A DNA stretch of 64,000 nucleotides. Source: Cephalotus follicularis (Eukaryota; Streptophyta; Magnoliopsida; Oxalidales; Cephalotaceae). Both the position numbers and the translations under genes were made by a program. The first letter of the stretch is position 1. Every line of letters begins with the position of its first letter. The notes beneath the pieces are model-generated. The model made no database searches and was not told where the DNA came from. It saw only the letters and a list, made by a program, of their open reading frames with translations. Positions 25,516-36,867 of this stretch are shown one piece after another. The DNA lies in NCBI GenBank assembly GCA_001972305.1, contig BDDD01000976.1:62001-126000 (forward strand), written 5' to 3'.

Positions 25516-26964
25516 CTATGGGGTTTCCTCATAAGCCAACACTGGTAATTCCTCTCTGGACAACACCACTGGCTCGGTCAACACATGGAAAGGATCAACA
25601 ATGTATTTCCTCAGCACAGATACATGGAACACATCGTGCACCCTGGCCATCCCCTCAGGAAACTCCAGACAATAAGCCACTGGTCCGATCCTTTGCACAA
25701 CCTCAAAGGGACCTATGTACCTTGGGCTAAGCTTCCCATGCTGGCCAAAACGAATAATCCCCGTGTAAGGTAATACCCTAAGGAAAACCTTGTCACCTAC
25801 AGAGAATTCCAAGTCCCTACGGCGCTTGTCTGCGTAGCTTTTCTGCCTACTATGGGCCGCATGCAAACGATCTCGGATCACCTTCACTTTCTCTATTGCG
25901 TCTTGTACCAACTCTGGTCCTAGCAACTGGTGTTCTCCCACCTCATTCCAACACAAAGGAGTTCGAAAACGTATGCCGTACAATGCCTCATAAGGAGACC
26001 TACCAATGCTCGCTTGATAGCTGTTGTTGTAGGCAAACTCGATCAAAGTCAAATGGTCATACCAACTTCCTCAAAAATCCATGACACAGGCTCTCAACAT
26101 GTCCTCAAGAATATGGATAGCACGCTCAGACTGCCCATCGGTCTGAGGATGGTACGCCGTACTGAGTCACAACTCAGTATCCAATGTCCTCTGTAAGCTC
26201 CGCCAGAATCTTGATGTGAACCTCGGGTCTCTATCCGAAACAATGCTGCTGGGGATGCCATGTAACCTGGTCACACCGTCCACATACAACCGAGATAACT
26301 TGTCCTAACTGAAGTCCTTCCTTATAGGTAAGAAGTGAGCAGACTTGGTCAAACAATCAACAATCACCCATATTGCATCATGCTTACTCCTCGTCCGAGG
26401 AAAACCAGTGACAAAGTCCATCGATATGTTGTCCCATTTCCACACTGGAATAGGAAGCGGTTGAAGAATACCTGAAGGGTTCTGTCGCTCAGCCTTCACC
26501 TGCTGGCACATCAAGCACCTTCCCACGAACCTGGCAATCTCACGCTTCATGCCCCGCCACCAAAAAGACTGCCTTAGGTCATGATACTTCTTGGTACTCC
26601 CAAGATGCATTGACCAAGGAGAACGATAAGCTTCTTCTAGGATCTCCTGCATGATCATCTCGACATGTTGCACACATATCCTCTCTCCAAACATTAGAGC
26701 ACCGTCACCCCTGACGTGGAAGTCAGAACAAGAACCCTCTCTGACTTGTTTCAACAATTTGGTAAATCTCCAGTCCTTATCTTGCAATCCCCGGATCTGC
26801 TCTTCCCAAACATACCTCACTTGCAAAGAAGTCAACACTGCTCCATTGTCCCCGGCAGACAGTTCTGCCCTCAAAGATCTCAACTGTTCCAACATCGGCA
26901 AGTAAATCAACCGTACATGAGCCAGGGAAGCAGAGGACTTCCTGCTCAACGCATCAGCAACCAC
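25516..26964 (-). pseudogene. pol: Element J integrase and C-terminal tail, broken
   Basis: Bases 26305-26964 give the zinc-binding and first core part of integrase (YRSPWSMHLGSTKKYHDLR, CLMCQQVKAERQNPSG, WDNISMDFVTGFPR). Bases 25516-26052 give the later core (LIEFAYNNSYQASIGRSPYE), the GPY/F-like region (YIGPFEVVQRIGPVAY) and HDVFHVSVLRKY. Integrase inserts the DNA copy into the host genome. Fossil with breaks. Confidence 0.88.
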
Positions 26965-28150
26965 GTTGGCCTTACCAGGATGACACTAGATGGTACAATC
27001 ATAGTCCTTGATGAGCTTGATCCATCTCCTCTGCCTCATGTTCAGATGTGGTTGAGAAGACAAATACTTCAAACTCTGGTGGTCAGTAAAGATCTGGCAG
27101 ACCTCACCATATAGATAATGACACCATATCTTCAAAGCAAACACCACCACAGCCAACTCCAAGTCATGCATAGGGTAGTTGAGCTCATGAACCTTCAAAT
27201 ACCGAGAAGCATAGGTAATAACCTTCCCTTCTTTGCTCAACACATAACCAAGGCCATGCAAAGAAGCATCACTGTACACCACAAAACCAGCCCCCGGAGA
27301 AGGAAGGGTCAACACCGGAGCTGACGTCAACCTATCCTTTAGCGTCTGGAAGCTCTTCTCATAGTCTTCTGACCAAACGAACTTCACATCCTTCCTTGTC
27401 AACTTCGACAGAGGAGCCACTATTACTAAGAATCCCTCCATGAACCTTCGGTAATAGCCAGCAAGTCCAAGGAAATTGTGCACTTCATGTACGCTCTTGG
27501 GTCTTTCCCAGGCCAACACAGCTTCAACCTTCCTTGGGTCATCTTCAACACCCTGGCCCGAGATCACATGGCCAAAAAACACAACCCTGTCCAACCAAAA
27601 CTCACACTTACTGAGCTTAGAATACAACTCATGGTTTCTCAAGGTCTGCAAAACAATCCTCAGGTGTTCCTCGTGCTCAGGCATACTCCGCGAGTATACC
27701 ATCACATCGTCTATGAACACCACCACAGAGGTGTCTAAGAAGGGTTGGAACACACGATTCATCAAATCCATAAAAATGGCTGGTGCATTAGTTAAACCAA
27801 ACGGCATAACTGAGAACTCATAGAGACCATAACGAGATCTGAAGGCTGTCTTCGGAACATCCTATTCACTCTCCTTCAAATGGTGATATCCAGACCGAAG
27901 ATCTATGCTAGAGAACACACAGGCGTCTCGCAACTGATCAAACAAGTCATCGATCCTTGGCAACGGGTACTTGTTATGCACATTGACCTTGTTGAGTTGC
28001 ATATAGTCTATACACAAGCGCATAGCTCCATCCTTCTTCTTCACAAACAGGACCTGAGCACCCCATGGAGAACTCCTTTATCCAACAAGTCTTCCAACTG
28101 TACCTTTAGCTCTTTCAACTATACAGGTGCCATACGGTAAGGAGTAAGGG
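26965..28150 (-). pseudogene. pol: Element J reverse transcriptase and RNase H, broken
   Basis: Bases 27862-28140 give the start of RT ([41 protein letters not shown]). Bases 26986-27807 give the catalytic part ([42 protein letters not shown]) and RNase H ([27 protein letters not shown]). RT copies the element RNA into DNA and RNase H removes the RNA. Fossil with few breaks. Confidence 0.9.
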
Positions 28151-28880
28151 ATATAAGAGTCGTACCACAGATCAACTAGATCTCAAAATTTATTTCCCTG
28201 TCCGGAGGAAGACCTGGTAACTCATCGGGGAAAACATCGGGAAACTCACAAACCACGGGTATGTCCCCTACCTCTGGCTTAGTCATCCGAGTATCCACCA
28301 CATGAGCTTAGAATCCTTGCGTACCTTTACCCAAAGCCTTACGTGCAACCATAGCCGAGATCAACTTCAGAGGTGCCGAGCGCTGCTTGCAAACTAGCTC
28401 CATGCCTTACTCGTCGGGCAAGCAAAAAGAAACAACCTTACGCGAACAATCGACCACTGCTCGGTGCCTTACCAGCCAATCCATGCTCATGATGGCATCA
28501 AAGTCCTCAATCTTGAAGGGAATAAGGTCAGCTACAAAACTATGTCCCTTGATCACAACATCACAAGCTCTTTAGACTCATTCTACACGGTAACTCTGGC
28601 CCGTAGGAATAGATACAACGATCTCTTCATCTAAGGGACTCAACACTCCAAATGCATGTATGAAAAATGCATGGGCAACAAAGGATAAAAAGGCCCCCGT
28701 GTGAAACGAAACCGTGGCATCTCTGCCGAAGATAAGAGCCTTAATAGCCACGTCCGTGGATACAAGAGCATCTTCTCTGTTCAGAGCATAGACTCTAGCT
28801 GTTACCGCTGGTCTACCCTACTGACGACTTCCACTAGCCCTGGATGATCCCACTTGCGAAGCCGTTGATCCACCTCTAGC
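28151..28880 (-). pseudogene. pol: Element J protease region, broken
   Basis: It lies between gag and RT, the normal place of the aspartic protease. Readable pieces on the minus strand include GAFLSFVAHAFFIHAFGVLSP, next to a TGA-like catalytic-loop position near 28700, and a stretch describing the linker before RT. Assignment is mainly by position. Confidence 0.6.
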
Positions 28881-30071
28881 TCCCGTAGGTTGTCTATTAT
28901 AAACAGCTGATCCAGGTGTCATCGAGGTCTGTTGAACTTGTGGACAGTTCCTCTTAAAGTGCCCAACCTGGCCACACTGGAAACATTCACGGGTATCTAT
29001 CTTGCAATTGCCAAAGTGGAAGCGACCACACTTCTGGCACTTGGGAGGCTGTTGAGAAACTTATGAACTCTAGTGCTTGTTCTACTGCGCACCACTGGCT
29101 GTAGGAGGATTCGTCTGCTACGAAGAAAACGTCCCCTGGCCATCAGACCTGGCCTGTCCCCGGTTTCCACCATCAACTTGCTGGTTGGGGTACCGTTTCC
29201 TTTGTTTCCCTTGTCCTCGGGAGGAACCCTCCCCTTGAGCAGCCTGCTGTTCATCCCTCTTTTGTCCCCTTTCCTGGAAATTCCTCTGTTCCATAATACT
29301 CTGCTCAACCCTCATGGCAGATTCCACCAAATCTCCAAAGATAGTCCAGTTGGTTGCTGCCACAGTATGTCTCACCTCGGGATTCAAGCCATCCAAGAAT
29401 TTCTCACACCTCTCCTCTTGGTCTGCAACCAAAGCCAGAGCAAAATGAGACAATTCCATAAAGCGGTGTTCATACTGGGTCACGGTCATACTCCTTTGAC
29501 GCAAATGCAGAAACTTCTCCTCTTCCCCTTCATGAAGGTAGCCGGGAAGAAGAACTGACGAAACTCTCGCTTGAAAACATCCCAAGAGATCATAGCAACA
29601 TCAGTATGCCTAGCTTGGAGAGCTTCCCACCAACGAAGAGCATTCTTCCTTACCAAGAAGACGACAATTCTAACGCGTGAGTCGTCGAAAACTCCCATCT
29701 GTACAAAGAGCATCTCAAGATGATTCAACCATGCCTCTGTATCCGTTGGATCATCCATTCCCTCAAAGGTTGTAGCACCTAAACGTTGCAAACGTTCAAC
29801 TGGTAAAGCTTGAGGTCAAGAACCGCTCAAAGCTTGTGCTATCATCGTAGCAAACTGCATCCACTCTGCTTGACCACCTGTACCAATCGGAGAAGGTACC
29901 TGCACTACTGACTGCTCTGTCGGGACCTCAGCTGCCATAGCTGGTCCAGTCTCTTGTTCAACCATCCCAGGGTTAGCCTACACACCAGGTCTAACAAGAG
30001 GTAGTTCTTGATCCACATGTGGTGGGGAGGTCTCTCTTCCTCTACCCTGACCACGTCCTCTGGCTGGGGTC
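28881..30071 (-). pseudogene. gag: Element J gag main part with zinc knuckle, broken
   Basis: Capsid words at 29118-29791: FEGMDDPTDTEAWLNHLEMLF, ALRWWEALQARH, FKREFRQFFFPATFMKG, MTVTQYEHRFMELSHFA and KFLDGLNPEVRH. A Gln/Arg/Gly-rich linker follows, then a CCHC knuckle (CFQCGQVGHFKRNC, near 28940-29000). The first part of gag (RGRGQGRGRETSPP) ends at the CACTA junction at 30072, and about 55 further bases with gag-like start words lie on the far side (36682-36740). Confidence 0.85.
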
Positions 30072-30412
30072 ATTTGAAACGCTACTTTTTGAAACGGATG
30101 AAGCGGCCGTTTCAAAAGCCATGCCTTTTGAAACGGCCGCATCATCCATTTCAAAAAGTGTAGCATTTGAAACGGACATTATTTTACCATTTCAAAAGGT
30201 TTGACCTTTTGAAGCGAATTAATTTACCGTTTCAAAAGCCCTGAACCTTTTGAAACGGAAGTCACTTACAGTGTCAACAACCCTGTCTTTTGAAACGGAT
30301 AAGTTGGACCGTTTCAAAAGGGCAGTGCCTTTTGAGACGGAAGACATATTCCGTTTCAAAAGGTACCTACCTATTTGAAACGGTTATCTCGTTTGTTTCA
30401 AAAGGTGGTATT
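30072..30412. repeat. Left subterminal array of TTTTGAAACGG dyads (CACTA)
   Basis: About 15 half-sites of CCTTTTGAAACGG or its complement CCGTTTCAAAAGG. They are arranged head to head with spacers of roughly 5-20 bases, so each pair can form a hairpin. They match the array at the other end. Confidence 0.9.
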
Positions 30413-30504
30413 AACCCTTAACATTTCACAACATCCCAAACTAAAGAAACAATGCCCAATTTCCCCTTTTCTTCCGCAACCCTAACATATTCAGTCTCCA
30501 ATAT

Positions 30505-31040
30505 TTGTGTCTATGTCGCTCTCACTGTCAATGGCTCCTCTCTTCTCCCTCTTACTATTTATCGCTCTCGATCGACACCAACGACAACGGCAATAACCTC
30601 TCCTCCTGCTCTTCTCTCATTGTGAATGGCTGCTCTCTTCTCCCTCCCACTATCTGTCGCTCTCGATTGACACCAAAGACAATGACAATAACCTCTCCTC
30701 CTCCTCTCCTATCACTGTCAACGGCTGCTCTCTTCTCCCTCTCACTGTCTGTCGCTCTCGATCGACACCAACGACAACGGCAACAACCTCTCCTCCTCCT
30801 CTTCTCTCACTGTCAACGACTGCTCACTTCTCCCTCCCATTGTCTGTCGCTCTCGATTGACACCAAAGACAACGGCAACAACCTCTCCTCCTCCTCTTCT
30901 ATCACTGTCAATGGCTGCTCTCTTCTCCCTCTCACTGTCTGTCGCTCTCGATCAACACCAATGACAACGGTAACAACCTCTCCTCCCCCTCTCCTCTCAC
31001 TATCAACTGCTCCTCTCTTCTCCCTCTCACTGTCAACTCT
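30505..31040. repeat. About 95-bp tandem repeat, five copies (CACTA)
   Basis: The word GTCGCTCTCGAT recurs near 30561, 30657, 30751, 30846 and 30941, giving a period of 94-96. The unit is CT-rich with CTCCTCCTCTTCTCTCACTGTC words. It produces a 182-residue Ser/Leu-rich open frame (30505-31053) that I do not take as a gene. Position just inside the left array suggests the promoter or leader side of the element. Confidence 0.88.
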
Positions 31041-31600
31041 CAACTCACAGTAGCGGACAATCTTCGAATCTTCACTGTCGACAGATTTAATCTTTGAATC
31101 TTCACTGTCGACAGAGGTCACCATTTGTTGGTTGTTACTTGTGCATTTGGAATTAGTAGAAACCTTAGAAGCAGATAATTTTTTGTTATGATTGCAAATA
31201 AGATATTTGTGATAGTTATAAGGTATATCTAACACTTTTACTAGCATTAAACAATAGGTGATACTATATCAGTTATGTTTAATTCCTGATTTTGGATGGT
31301 CTATGCTGATGTAATTGCCAATCATATGTCAAATTTGTAGGTGCAATATAAGTTATGTTTGTTCTTGCTGATTGTATGTTTCAGTTATAAAATTGAATTA
31401 TGTCCTTCTTTATAATGAGATGAAAATAGATACATATTGAAAAATCTGGTGGTGTGTGATTCAGAGTATCAATGCTTTTTCTATCCTTTACTGGTAATAG
31501 TTTAGGAAATAAAAACAAAAGTGACTGATAAGATGAACCTTGTGCATAGCAGACAAACATTGGTTTTATTATTTAGTTCTTCAGCTATATTTGTGGTCTA
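31041..31600. other. AT-rich CACTA interior, nothing recognised
   Basis: A doubled stretch at 31060-31110 (CTTCGAATCTTCACTGTCGACAG and a near copy) follows the 95-bp repeat. Nothing else is recognised; it may be leader or intron sequence of the following gene. Confidence 0.4.
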
Positions 31601-32420
31601 GTTACAAGCTTATTGATAAACAGATGTATGCTGGTATGGGACATTATGCCTATGTACGAATATAGATTGTAATGGATATAGAACAGTTAGTGATATGGTA
31701 AGCTCACTAATGATGAGTTATGTTATAGCCTTGCATTGATATGAAATGACATGGCTAGTATCTTTTGACATGTATGCATCCTTTTGAAATTGTCGCGTGG
31801 TACAATTCAATGGAATGTTTATAAGTCTCAACATAATAACATTTGTTGAATTCAATTAAATAAATTGGTCATTGAATCTCTCTTTCAAAAGGTATTTATT
31901 GAAAGAAATTATTAAAGCATAATTAACTGAAATATAAACTCTAAAATTTATGTTTTAAAATGCACTTAGGAATGATCACAGCCATTGGCTGTTTACCTGT
32001 TTCATTGTAATAATCAGGTTCAGGTCCAGATGGTGAGCAAGTAGTGATTAACCAAGCCAAGCGCAGAGTAAGGATTTATGTGTCTATGGCTTATCTTTGT
32101 ATAAATTTGAATAAAGAATATGAACAGATATCCTATAATAATTGCTTACGATCATTATATGACTTGCTGGCTTGTGGCAGTGGTAGTATATGTATGAATC
32201 TTGATGTATTGGATATGCATGCTTTTCATATTGAGGAGTTGAGATGATTATACTCTATATTTGTATGATAAATTATTTAAGATGTGGTATGATGGGGATT
32301 GAGCCCCCAGCATGTAAATTGTAATGTTTATCAGGTGGCATGGATCCGATAAACAGATACAACATGCCTGATTTTGGGGAAATATTAAGAGTATGATAAT
32401 TTAATGGGTATCAACATGTA
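31600..32420 (+). repeat. D-family LTR fragment inside the CACTA
   Basis: Bases 32000-32090 resemble 13685-13770 of D (TTCATTGTAAT, CAGGTCCAG, CAGAGTAAGGAT). Bases 32165-32225 resemble 13855-13905 (GGC.TGTGGCAGTG, TTGATGTATTG.ATATG). Bases 32340-32400 resemble 16905-16970 (CCGATAAAC, ACATGCCT, TTAAGAGT). Order and strand agree. Limits are approximate and no TG...CA ends were found, so it is an old partial copy. Confidence 0.55.
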
Positions 32421-32487
32421 GTTGTTTATTATGTTGTTTTTATCTCATATTTTTTTACTTTGCATACATGAGTTCATGTTTGTATAG

Positions 32488-34417
32488 GTCGATGGCGGGC
32501 AAGAGAGTTTGCGGTATACACATGGATGACTTACATGAAGAGTCTAATCAGCAGAGATCTCTCCCCCATGCTAGATCACATGAGGGGATATCAATGGCAA
32601 GTATACATGTGTTCAGGAACTGTTTGATTTTTAAAATTTTATAATTTGGGAGGATACAATGTCACCTATATATTCAATTTTTTTTCATACATGAAGATAA
32701 TTGATACGATGAAACTTACAAACATGTCCTCGTTAATCTCATAGGAGAATCTGCTGCATCTGATGGCAATCCTTCTGTAAATAAAGTTAGAGGGCCTGCA
32801 AAACCCCTTAAGCAATGGGGCACAGATAAAAAATTGATCTTAGAGTGGAATGAATTTCACCAACCTGTTGGACCAAACGCTTCATTACTGGCAGGACAAT
32901 TGGGGAGCTTTGCTCGGGATGGTGATATGTTGCCGTTGACAATCACTTCATGGAGTGGGATGAATCAATTTGTGTTGGATAACATTTGGGAAGACATTTT
33001 AGTAAAAATTACTTCAATTGTGATATTAAGATCTTAATATTTGTTTATATTTGATCTTCTCAACTGTGATGTTTGATGTCTAATTTTGGATTTATTAGAG
33101 CAAAACCAATGCACCCCCAGAATACAGAACAATTTGCATGAGGTCGCTGAACGAAAAATGGAGGGTCTGGAAACATAGAGTAAAGCAGGATTACTACTTG
33201 GTTCACCAAACAGACGAGGAGCGTAGGGCAAACCCTCCTCCTAGGTTGAATCCTGAGCAGTGGGAAACTTTAATCAGATTCTGGGGTAAAGAATCATCAA
33301 AGGTATGACTTTAACTTACTAGAACATTGTAATAGAGTTAAACATGATATTTACAACCTCATACATATGAAATATAATTGACATCAATAACTTGAAATGC
33401 AACAAATGTTACAAACATCTTTTTCTTCTCTTTCCTTTTGTAGAAAATTGCATAAATAAATTCAGAATGTCGTGGATGCCCTGTGGTCGTCAGTAGGACT
33501 GGTAGGACAAGTCATGTGAATAAACGTCATGAGGTAGCTCTTTAAGTTAATGAGGTTTATCACTAAAAGTAACATTATACATTCCATCTACGTCGTTTAA
33601 TGCCATTAAACATTATATATATTTATCTATGTTAGTGATATTATTGGAGTTCATCTATGTTGTTACATTGAGCATTTCAGATGAAGCAAAAGAATAAGCC
33701 CATCAATCGGCCTAGCGTGTGGAGAACAACTAGGGAAAAAAAAAGATGGGACATTTGATGAAAATGATGGGGCGAAAGAAATTGAGGTATATCTTGTGCA
33801 TTAAATTTTGTAAGTGAATTATATTAAATATATGAGAAGAATGTGTAAGTCATTTTACATGTTTGAAGATATGACATTTTTCTTTGGTTGATAGGAGCAA
33901 TTGACAACTAAAATAAGTACGCTAGCATCAGAAAACAGTCAAGATCCAACAATGTTAGACCAAGTCTTTTTGATGTCGTTGGTGGTGATGGACATGGTCG
34001 TGTGCGGACAATGGGCATAGTTGTTGTCCCACCTTGTAGTAAATCAAGAACATCATCTTCTTAAGCTTCTCAGTCTACTTTTGAAGCAAGAATTCATGCT
34101 GAGTATGAAGAAAGATTCAATGATTTGCAGCAACAACTAAGTGAGCAACGACGACAGATTGCAGAACTTTTGACACTTTCGCATAATCAAAATGTTGCAT
34201 CTCCAAGATTTCATTCGACAATTCCTACTCTTGCTTATAGTGTCAGCGAAAGTCAGGATCCGACCTTTTTACCAAACTCTCATCAGGTAATTTTTTATAT
34301 ATGAAAATATTCATAACATTTTCATAAAAAGTATATATATTAAGGATACATATTTGAACTTGTATTTTATTTTATACATTCATACATTTGCAGCATGATG
34401 ATACACCTGGGTCATAG
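32488..34417 (+). pseudogene. CACTA Transposase_24-type (En/Spm TNPA-like) gene, seven exons
   Basis: The exons I can mark with GT-AG borders are 32488-32600, 32745-33001, 33099-33302, 33445-33533, 33681-33786, 33895-34286 and 34394-34417, ending in a stop at 34415. Recognised words are LKQWGTDKKLILEWNEF, LGSFARDGDMLPLTITSW, RTICMRSLNEKWRVWKH, TDEERRANPPPRLNPEQW and a coiled-coil tail (EERFNDLQQQLSEQRRQI). This is the pattern of the plant Ptta/En/Spm Transposase_24 family (PF03004), thought to bind subterminal repeats. A TAA in exon 4 (33454) and a run of nine A at 33736-33744 out of phase with the family pattern make it a pseudogene. The family match is from memory. Confidence 0.72.
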
Positions 34418-35191
34418 AAGCAGAGATAAATAAATAGTTAGTAAGATTTTTTGAGGTGAGACTCTTCTAAAATTAACTGATTATCTCTCCCCCTAACACT
34501 CTCACAGTGTGATGAGTGGTGAAATGGTTGCTTAGCTGTGATTTGCTGTGATTTTAGACTAATTTATCCCTTAGAAATACATTCTATGTATAAAACTGGA
34601 GAGATTTTTTAATTAAGGCGACAAACAGTTTCTTTTTGGTAAGTGAACTTATTTGGTTTTGGTCTCCCAGGGCATTGTTCCTATAGGATTGCATGTAAAA
34701 TTCTATAAATTTGCAATAATGCTAATATTTGATTGCATACCAGGGCATTGTTTCTATGAAGGGCACAAAAAGTGTGGTATGATTTCAAGAGAATGGTAAG
34801 ACTATACAAGGGATACTGGTGGGGAGAAAAGTAAAAATAATTAGTATCTGAAACTCATAAAATTTATATGTTCACAATTTACATGGATGTTGGGAGAAAT
34901 TTGATGGAGACACTCGATGGTGGGAGAAATTACAGTTCATTATTATTCCGATTTCAATTATATAATTGGTTACATGTAACTATCAACATTTCGGATATTG
35001 CGTTAGTCATTAAATTGGAATGTGTTGATTCGACTAATTCATGGATTGTCTAGTTAGATCTTTCATTAACCATAATTTAGGAATGTTTTATGAGATTTGA
35101 CATTATACATTTAGATGAGATTGGTCAAGGAGCTCCTAACTCTCCTTGGCTTTTTCCAAGATGTTACTTTTATTTTTCATTTTCTTTCACA
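34418..35191. other. CACTA interior between transposase gene and MORC-like piece
   Basis: AT-rich, with two related copies of CCAGGGCATTGTT (34668-34680 and 34742-34752). No gene is recognised. Confidence 0.45.
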
Positions 35192-35668
35192 GTGTTCCAA
35201 ATGAGCAGTACGAACTAACCAATCATCAGAAGTCCAAAACCAGACTTATAAGACAAGAATCTGAAGAAAACACTGGTCAAAGTAGCAATAATATGTTGGT
35301 GCATGGGCAGTCTCCAGTGGATGATACATGTGTTTTACTTCGTCAATATGTCAGGCACCTCTTCGTCGGCAATTTTGGAAATCTGGGACCTATGATGACT
35401 GGCTTGGTTCCAAGGTCCTACTTCAAAGTATGCAGCTATATAGTGATTCTGAAAGGACATGCATGTGGTGGTTTACTGATTGTTGTTACACTTGATGTTA
35501 GTAGGCTTCAACATACTTGTTAATTGTTGTGCAGATTATCTTGCATATGATGCTACTTCTTTGCTTTGAATTTTCTTCAATTTTCAGTTGAACTTTCAAC
35601 CATTCCTTTAAAATATTCACTATTTGTTTGCAGCTGTATCAGAAATGCTTGACAATGCATTTGATGAG
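35192..35668 (+). pseudogene. Captured host gene fragment, MORC-like GHKL ATPase
   Basis: Two exon-like pieces. The first, 35192-35426, ends with FTSSICQAPLRRQFW then KSGTYDDWLGSKVLLQ (from 35334), matching the pre-ATPase segment of plant MORC proteins (pattern C.APL.RQFWKAG.Y.D). A donor GTATGC follows. The second, 35634-35668, starts after TTGCAG and reads AVSEMLDNAFDEV, the N-box of MORC ATPases (usual form ELLDN..DE, where Asn binds ATP-Mg). The normal exon between them (HP.FLHSNATSHKWA in the family) is absent, and the first piece changes frame near 35330. Intron-like sequence between the pieces points to capture of genomic DNA. MORC proteins act in transposon silencing. It cannot make a working ATPase. 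Identification is by remembered family motifs. Confidence 0.65.
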
Positions 35669-35689
35669 GTGCTTTTTCAACGTAATATT

Positions 35690-35860
35690 ATGAGTAGTAG
35701 GATTTTGTTCTTTCTGTGGTGATGGAGCATTTGATGAGGTGATTTTATGCTTGATAATGCATGACTATTTTGTTCTTTCTATGATGATGAGCCTTTGATG
35801 AGGTGATTTTATGCTTGATAATGCATGACTATTTTGTTCTTTCTGTGATGATGGCAATTG
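35690..35860. repeat. Short tandem repeat of about 64 bases beside the MORC-like piece
   Basis: Two to three copies of a unit with TTTGATGAGGTGATTTTATG and GCATGACTATTTTGTTCTTT, starting at the end of the MORC-like exon, whose last bases (TTTGATGAGGTG) are part of the unit. Confidence 0.75.
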
Positions 35861-36182
35861 AATAGCTGGTAACAATGCTAAATATGTTTTCAGTAGATGT
35901 TTCAAGCTATCATATTGGGCAGGACATTACTTATCCAAAATTTCACTTCACATTTTGCATTTTTTTATTATTGGATAGATCCAAAATAGGGCCAGGATTA
36001 TTTTCTTGAATTTTCAGTTGTTGGATAGATGTTTTCAGTATTCCTGGGCATATTGGGCAGGGATTACATATATTGGTGTTGAATTTCACTGCATATGTTT
36101 CAAGCTATCATACTGGGCAGGAATTTTCAGTTATTGCATTGTGCCTTTCAGTTGCTGCTTTCAATTTTTTTTTTTAAAAAAA
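35861..36182. other. CACTA interior before the right array
   Basis: AT-rich. Words such as TTTCAAGCTATCATA.TGGGCAGG and GAATTTTCAGTTGTTGGATAG occur two to three times (35900-36150), a degenerate repeat. No gene. Confidence 0.5.
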
Positions 36183-36670
36183 AACCCTTTTTGAAACGGA
36201 ATAACCGTTTCAAAAGGGTATCGAATATATTTTAAAATGGCCCTTTTGAAACGGAAATGCCGTTTCAAAAGGAAGCCCTTTTGAAACGGTGGCAATGACC
36301 GTTTCAAAAGGGGCCACCTTTTGAAACGGCAATTCCGTTTCAAAAGGGGCTACTTTTTGAAACGGAGAGTAACCGTTTCAAAAAGATCTACCTTTTGAAA
36401 TGGAAATACAGTTTCAAAAGGTAGTCCTTTGAAACGGCGACACTTACTGTTTCAAAAGGTGGACTCTATTGAAACGGCGAGCTTTGCCGTTTCAAAAGAC
36501 TGCCTTTTGAAACGGTTGGACTTACCATTTCAAAAGGTAGTCTTTTGAAACGATTGATGCCGTTTCAAAAAGCTTTTGATACGCTACTTTTTTGAAATTC
36601 CATTTTTCCGTTTCAAAACCGTTTCAAAAGGCCTTTTGAAATGGATATCATCCGTTTCAAAAGGCCTGTT
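36183..36670. repeat. Right subterminal array of TTTTGAAACGG dyads (CACTA)
   Basis: Around twenty half-sites of CCTTTTGAAACGG and CCGTTTCAAAAGG alternate in direction and reach the terminal TTTTTTTGTAGTG. Spacers between facing half-sites are 4-13 bases. Confidence 0.92.
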
Positions 36671-36681
36671 TTTTTGTAGTG

Positions 36682-36867
36682 GGAGACCCCTCATCCCCAA
36701 CCTATGCCACTTCCTCGAGTTTGATGCGGAGGCACCATCTACCTTCACATGCAAGGTTAGGGCATCACTAACATGTATACTACATGAAATGAAATGCATG
36801 GATACCCCCCAAAAGTCTCCAAAGAAAACACAAGGAAACTAAACCGGTCTCTCTGATACCAAAGATG
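36682..36867 (-). pseudogene. gag: Element J gag start and leader, beyond the CACTA
   Basis: A start codon near 36722-36724 on the minus strand opens a short Pro/Arg/Gly stretch (PPHQTRGSG) like other gypsy gag starts. The leader and primer-binding site (36850-36860) follow. The CACTA separates it from the rest of gag. Confidence 0.6.

Larger units (their letters stand above)
30072..36681 (+). mobile_element. CACTA (En/Spm) DNA transposon inside the J gag
   Basis: The right end is canonical: the plus strand ends TTTTTTTGTAGTG at 36681, the inverted CACTACAAAAAAA end. Both flanks carry dense arrays of inverted CCTTTTGAAACGG motifs (30072-30412, 36183-36670), typical subterminal repeats that bind the TNPA-type protein. 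The interior carries a Transposase_24-type gene on the plus strand (32488-34417). The left end has no CACTA terminus: the motif array meets J gag at about 30072, so the left inverted end and its 3-bp duplication are missing. No TNP2-type transposase (the main catalytic gene of the family) was found, so the copy could move only with outside help, if at all. Confidence 0.88.

Noticed and set aside
30072-30412. Regular repeats with spacers, CRISPR-like at first sight
   Set aside because: Repeats alternate in direction, spacers are short and uneven, and the same array sits at the other end of a CACTA element in a plant context.
30505-31053. 182-residue Ser/Leu-rich open frame
   Set aside because: It is the translation of the 95-bp tandem repeat, and composition follows the repeat.
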